A DNA stretch of 46,321 nucleotides from Paludibacteraceae bacterium (GTDB lineage: Bacteria; Bacteroidota; Bacteroidia; Bacteroidales; Paludibacteraceae), in assembly GCA_017527495.1 (NCBI GenBank), contig JAFXPY010000011.1, positions 1 through 46,321 on the forward strand, in the 5' to 3' direction. The notes beneath the pieces were generated by a model. It was given only the letters and a program-made list of their open reading frames with translations, searched no databases and had not been told where the DNA came from. Below are positions 46,172-46,321 of the stretch, piece after piece. The position numbers and the translations under genes were made by a program. Position 1 is the stretch's first letter, and each line of letters opens with the position of its first letter.

Positions 46172-46321
46172 CACATAATTTTAACGTGAGTTCGATATAA
46201 CTTTAGAATAAAAGAAGTTGATTATCTGTTTCATAGATGAGATTTAGTGATGGTTTCTTTGTGAAATAGCAATAAGCAGCAATAGCAGCAAAGGCGTTAG
46301 TAATAAAGTTTCTGACACTCC

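Noticed and set aside
1-46321. tRNA, rRNA or known riboswitch
   Set aside because: No cloverleaf-like, rRNA-like or recognised riboswitch sequence was seen in any intergenic stretch; short or divergent RNAs cannot be excluded by eye.

Overview
The window reads as a stretch of Bacteroidales (Bacteroidota) chromosome, AT-rich, with a decayed mobile-element remnant at the right end. Four things point to this group. Promoters match the Bacteroidetes consensus (a TTG box about 20 nt upstream of TAnnTTTG). One protein ends in a gliding-motility-associated (type IX secretion, type B) C-terminal domain. Bacteroidales housekeeping families are present (class I fumarase, PPDK, MsbA-like ABC transporter, DUF4293, lipoprotein GH13). 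Intergenic DNA is long and rich in palindromes. I cannot name a genus.

Layout. 1-13444 is a leftward block: sppA-lpxK-punA-ABC exporter-S9 peptidase, then an acyl-ACP thioesterase translationally coupled to a T9SS type-B protein, then a large repeat-rich surface protein that runs off the left edge. The large surface gene has no stop inside the window; I found it by reading the frame from 3112 to base 1. 13445-14601 is a 1.1-kb gene-free zone with four kinds of repeat. A mobile AAA/DUF4143 ATPase follows (14602-15921), then a leftward secreted FISUMP-like protein with an orphan second copy of its C-terminus (16213-17417). 17418-18625 is another repeat-filled gap. 18626-24466 is rightward: nadC, then pepP-like aminopeptidase-argS-methyltransferase. 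24507-32471 is leftward: fumarase-M23-dxr-rseP, then after a MITE-like insert wlbB-like acetyltransferase-DUF4293-GH13 lipoprotein. 32664-39341 is rightward: ppdK, a flavin-reductase-like lipoprotein, ybjQ, a sugar acetyltransferase whose start region was replaced by a flavodoxin-like fragment, a DUF5131 gene and a hydrolase. 39571-46055 is a leftward block of polyvalent-protein pieces (MuF-C-like, LPD3-like, ADP-ribosyltransferase-like and PBECR nuclease-like modules) in at least three frames. It looks like a worn remnant of a phage or conjugative element.

How the genes fit together. lpxK, the MsbA-like exporter, sppA and rseP serve the cell envelope; dxr starts isoprenoid synthesis; nadC makes NAD precursor; ppdK and fumarase belong to the C4/pyruvate fermentation route of anaerobic Bacteroidales; the thioesterase ends fatty-acid synthesis.

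Most unusual points: (1) the acyl-ACP thioesterase carries a C-terminal half that looks like the C-terminal domain of B12-dependent ribonucleotide reductase; (2) a family of about 230-bp MITE-like elements with 14-bp terminal inverted repeats, three full copies and one partial; (3) a family of hairpins with variable arms but conserved loop and flank; (4) a 67-bp hairpin array bounded by GTCGGATA palindromes; (5) a displaced alternative C-terminus next to a secreted protein; (6) the mosaic, frame-broken polyvalent toxin-like locus. All family assignments are from reading the sequence; no database search was run.
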